NCBI GenBank assembly: GCA_009838525.1
Contig: VXRJ01000016.1
Span: 1 to 64,000 of the forward strand
Length of the DNA stretch: 64,000 nt
Direction of reading: 5' to 3'
Origin: Acidobacteriota bacterium
GTDB taxonomy: Bacteria > Acidobacteriota > Vicinamibacteria > Vicinamibacterales > UBA8438
Shown: in pieces, positions 63,452 to 64,000 of the stretch
Position numbering within the stretch: the stretch's first letter is position 1
How the letters are laid out: each line of letters opens with the position of its first letter
The notes under the pieces: generated by a model
What the model saw: only the letters and a program-made list of their open reading frames with translations
Databases searched by the model: none
What the model was told of the DNA's origin: nothing
Translations under genes and position numbers: made by a program

Positions 63452-64000
63452 ATGGAGTGCATGAAGACCAGATCGAAAACGGTTGTGGCGGTTGCGGCCG
63501 CCGTTCTGATGACGGCCGGTATGGCCGCACCCGCCGGCGCACAGGAGAACGGCACGGTAAGCGGCACGGTGACGTTGTCGGGTACGGGCGATCCGGTCCA
63601 CGGTGCCGTGATCCTGGTGGTGGGGTCCGGCGCGTTCGCACTGACCGACGAAGACGGGGGGTTTACGGTCGAAAACGTGACCCCGGGCGACTACGAGGTG
63701 CTCGCGCAGCGCGAACACCTGACGGCAGGGCGCCAGATGGTGAGCGTTCCGGCCGGGGGCGAGGCGACGGTTAACTTCGCGCTGGAGTTGTCACCCGTCC
63801 ACGAGGACGTAACCGTCACCGCATCGGTTGCGGGCGCCGAGACGACGTTCGAGGCCTTCAACGCGGTCACGACACTCGACTCGTTCGACATCGTCGGCCT
63901 CGGGGAGGGCAGCCTGGGCGACGCCCTGCGCAAGGAGCCGGGCATCGCCAGCCGAAGCTTCGGCCCCGGATCCAGCCGTCCCATCATCCGCGGCTTCGAC
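63452..64000 (+). CDS. TonB-dependent outer-membrane receptor (5' part, truncated by the window)
   Basis: The open frame runs from ATG 63452 (or 63461) to the window end with no stop. After a signal peptide ending APAGAQ comes a carboxypeptidase-regulatory-like domain (GTVSGTVTLSGTGDPVHGAVI...VTPGDYEVLAQ). The plug begins with EDVTVTASVAG and LGDALRKEPGIASRSFGPGSSRPIIRGFD, typical of TonB receptors for metals or siderophores. GGGAGCTAGAGC precedes the ATG. The 188-base spacer before it holds a CTCGCC/GGCGAG hairpin but no recognised riboswitch. The barrel is off the end. Confidence 0.9.
   Translation, partial: MECMKTRSKTVVAVAAAVLMTAGMAAPAGAQENGTVSGTVTLSGTGDPVHGAVILVVGSGAFALTDEDGGFTVENVTPGDYEVLAQREHLTAGRQMVSVPAGGEATVNFALELSPVHEDVTVTASVAGAETTFEAFNAVTTLDSFDIVGLGEGSLGDALRKEPGIASRSFGPGSSRPIIRGFD

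Overview
The window is high-GC bacterial chromosome with short spacers and many 1-10 bp gene overlaps. Its content suggests a heterotrophic, aerobic, Gram-negative member of the Acidobacteriota, perhaps Vicinamibacteria. The pointers are outer-membrane DUF5916 proteins, a TonB-dependent receptor with a carboxypeptidase-regulatory-like N-terminus, a CehA/McbA-type hydrolase, tannase, PQQ dehydrogenases and lipoprotein hydrolases. That assignment is inference from gene content. I saw no phage, insertion sequence, integrase or CRISPR array, so this is mostly stable chromosome with a few small accessory items: two PIN toxins, a decayed RelE-type module and an orphan DNA methyltransferase.

Layout. 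0-3.5 kb: small lipoprotein, metallo-beta-lactamase-fold protein, PQQ-type propeller, and a Phd/VapC module with an apparently leaderless promoter. 3.5-9 kb (minus): a methyltransferase, then a purine-permease / DUF3311-like / sodium-symporter / D-amino-acid-oxidase-like operon in which the oxidase looks circularly permuted and the permease carries a C-terminal RsbW-like domain. 9-19.5 kb: LOG protein, orphan DNA methyltransferase, Tat-exported FMN oxidase with two Cys pairs, YceI, a Fur/PerR-katG operon, a membrane spermidine-synthase-like protein, an exported esterase, and tRNA-Lys(CTT). 19.7-28.5 kb: tandem DUF5916 outer-membrane proteins, one frameshifted at the signal-peptide junction, then tannase/feruloyl esterase, a second symporter and YdcF. 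28.6-36.5 kb: cell-wall amidase-GerMN-rph-rdgB operon, then phoU-phoB-phoR (phoB apparently starting at CTG) and trehalose-phosphatase. 36.5-46.9 kb: two lipoprotein hydrolases (one amidase ends in a CHRD-like domain), aat/apaG, and a tightly overlapped run of cytochrome-c/PQQ dehydrogenase, UbiD decarboxylase, PIN toxin, TRAP binding protein and pxpA. 47-54.8 kb: CehA-type metallohydrolase, toxin-antitoxin remnant, malate synthase G, a GNAT acetyltransferase and acetyl-CoA synthetase. 55-62 kb: two long paralogous MalT-like STAND-LuxR regulators flanking a PAS-LuxR regulator, with repeated operator-like motifs in both spacers. 62-64 kb: exonuclease III, a small His/Cys protein and the start of a TonB-dependent receptor that runs off the window.

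How they fit together. Exported hydrolases and oxidases (tannase, esterase, amidase, dipeptidase, PQQ dehydrogenase, FMN oxidase) would release small organic acids, alcohols and peptides. Symporters and a TRAP binding protein import some of these, and acs plus malate synthase assimilate the resulting C2 units. The most promising items for something undescribed are the STAND-LuxR/PAS-LuxR cluster with its GGGTAG repeat array, the permuted oxidase operon, the permease-RsbW-like fusion, and the PQQ-dehydrogenase/UbiD pair with a lanthanide-type Asp-x-Asp signature.
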